NCBI GenBank assembly: GCA_020354105.1
Contig: CP070642.1
Location: 1,346,527 to 1,360,212 of the forward strand
DNA length: 13,686 nt
From: Chloroflexota bacterium
Lineage (GTDB): Bacteria > Chloroflexota > Dehalococcoidia > GIF9 > UBA5629
Direction: 5' to 3'
Below the pieces are notes generated by a model, which was given only the letters and a program-made list of their open reading frames with translations, was not told where the DNA came from and searched no databases. Every line of letters begins with the position of its first letter. Within the stretch, counting starts at the first letter, position 1. A program made the position numbers and the translations under genes. Below, piece after piece: positions 13,474-13,686 of the stretch.

Positions 13474-13686
13474 TTGGGTAAACTGCACTTCAGTCTACTA
13501 TTGTCTATTACACTAGCCATCATAATTGGCTACAATTGTCAATTCAAGCCAGTAGCTCCTCCCTCTCAACCAAAGGAAATTCCAAGGGAGACACAATCTG
13601 AGCCCACAGTCGAGCCAGAAACAGAATATGCCATCCCCGCAGAATATCAACCACTTTATGAAGAAATATTACAAAAATTAGAGGCA
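13474..13686 (+). CDS. Exported or membrane-anchored protein, C-terminus cut by window edge
   Basis: 71 codons open to the right edge from a TTG at 13474; no ATG or GTG is available in this frame after the upstream TAG at 13441, so the start is uncertain. The N-terminus (LGKLHFSLLLSITLAIIIGYNC) has a lysine and about 14 hydrophobic residues: a signal peptide or anchor. The Cys22 context (GYNC) does not fit a lipobox well. A proline/glutamate-rich linker follows (about 27-50, with EPTVEPETEY), then the start of a domain (QPLYEEILQKLEA). The partner coiled-coil gene is 25 bases upstream. Function cannot be assigned. Confidence 0.55.
   Translation, partial: MGKLHFSLLLSITLAIIIGYNCQFKPVAPPSQPKEIPRETQSEPTVEPETEYAIPAEYQPLYEEILQKLEA

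Noticed and set aside
1..13686. CRISPR array, toxin-antitoxin pair, restriction or other defence genes
   Set aside because: No regularly spaced repeats and no matching protein motifs on either strand.

Overview
This window looks like part of an anaerobic bacterial chromosome. The best guess is Chloroflexota (Dehalococcoidia-like). This rests on the gene mix: a split B12-dependent methylmalonyl-CoA mutase, an ADP-forming acyl-CoA synthetase subunit, an iron-sulfur flavoprotein, and lipoproteins with CARDB repeats. It is an inference; no rRNA or other phylogenetic marker is present.

Layout, left to right. (1) 1-1425, minus: a type-B carboxylesterase running off the left edge. (2) 1712-2551, plus: an A+T-rich class I SAM methyltransferase. 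(3) 2616-4472: an intact tRNA-Ala(CGC) gene (4397-4472, minus) and, 1781 bases away in the same orientation, a damaged copy of its 3' part (2616-2688). Between them lie one CARDB lipoprotein gene and about 430 bp of leader with a strong minus-strand promoter, a broken small reading frame and potential RNA structure. The arrangement resembles the attachment-site duplication left by an element integrated at a tRNA 3' end, but no integrase is present. (4) 4572-6139, minus: an exported, probably lipid-anchored acetolactate decarboxylase and the beta (ATP-grasp) subunit of an ADP-forming acyl-CoA synthetase. (5) 6355-6969, plus: an iron-sulfur flavoprotein of the NADPH-dependent FMN reductase family.

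(6) 7075-10754, plus, is the metabolic core. It is a compact operon of methylmalonyl-CoA mutase catalytic subunit, acyl-CoA dehydrogenase, methylmalonyl-CoA epimerase and the B12-binding mutase subunit. Together the epimerase and the two mutase subunits interconvert methylmalonyl-CoA and succinyl-CoA, and the dehydrogenase oxidises a short or branched acyl-CoA. An acyl-CoA synthetase subunit nearby fits energy conservation from acyl-CoA, but it is transcribed separately. (7) 10764-12015, minus: a two-gene unit of an MTH1187-type small binding protein and dihydroorotate dehydrogenase, convergent with the mutase operon. (8) 12169-13686, plus: a RimI-like acetyltransferase with an insertion, an uncharacterised coiled-coil protein, and the start of an exported or membrane-anchored protein cut by the right edge.

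Most genes belong to known families. The least explained parts are the tRNA-bounded segment with its leader (2616-4472) and the uncharacterised pair at the right edge.
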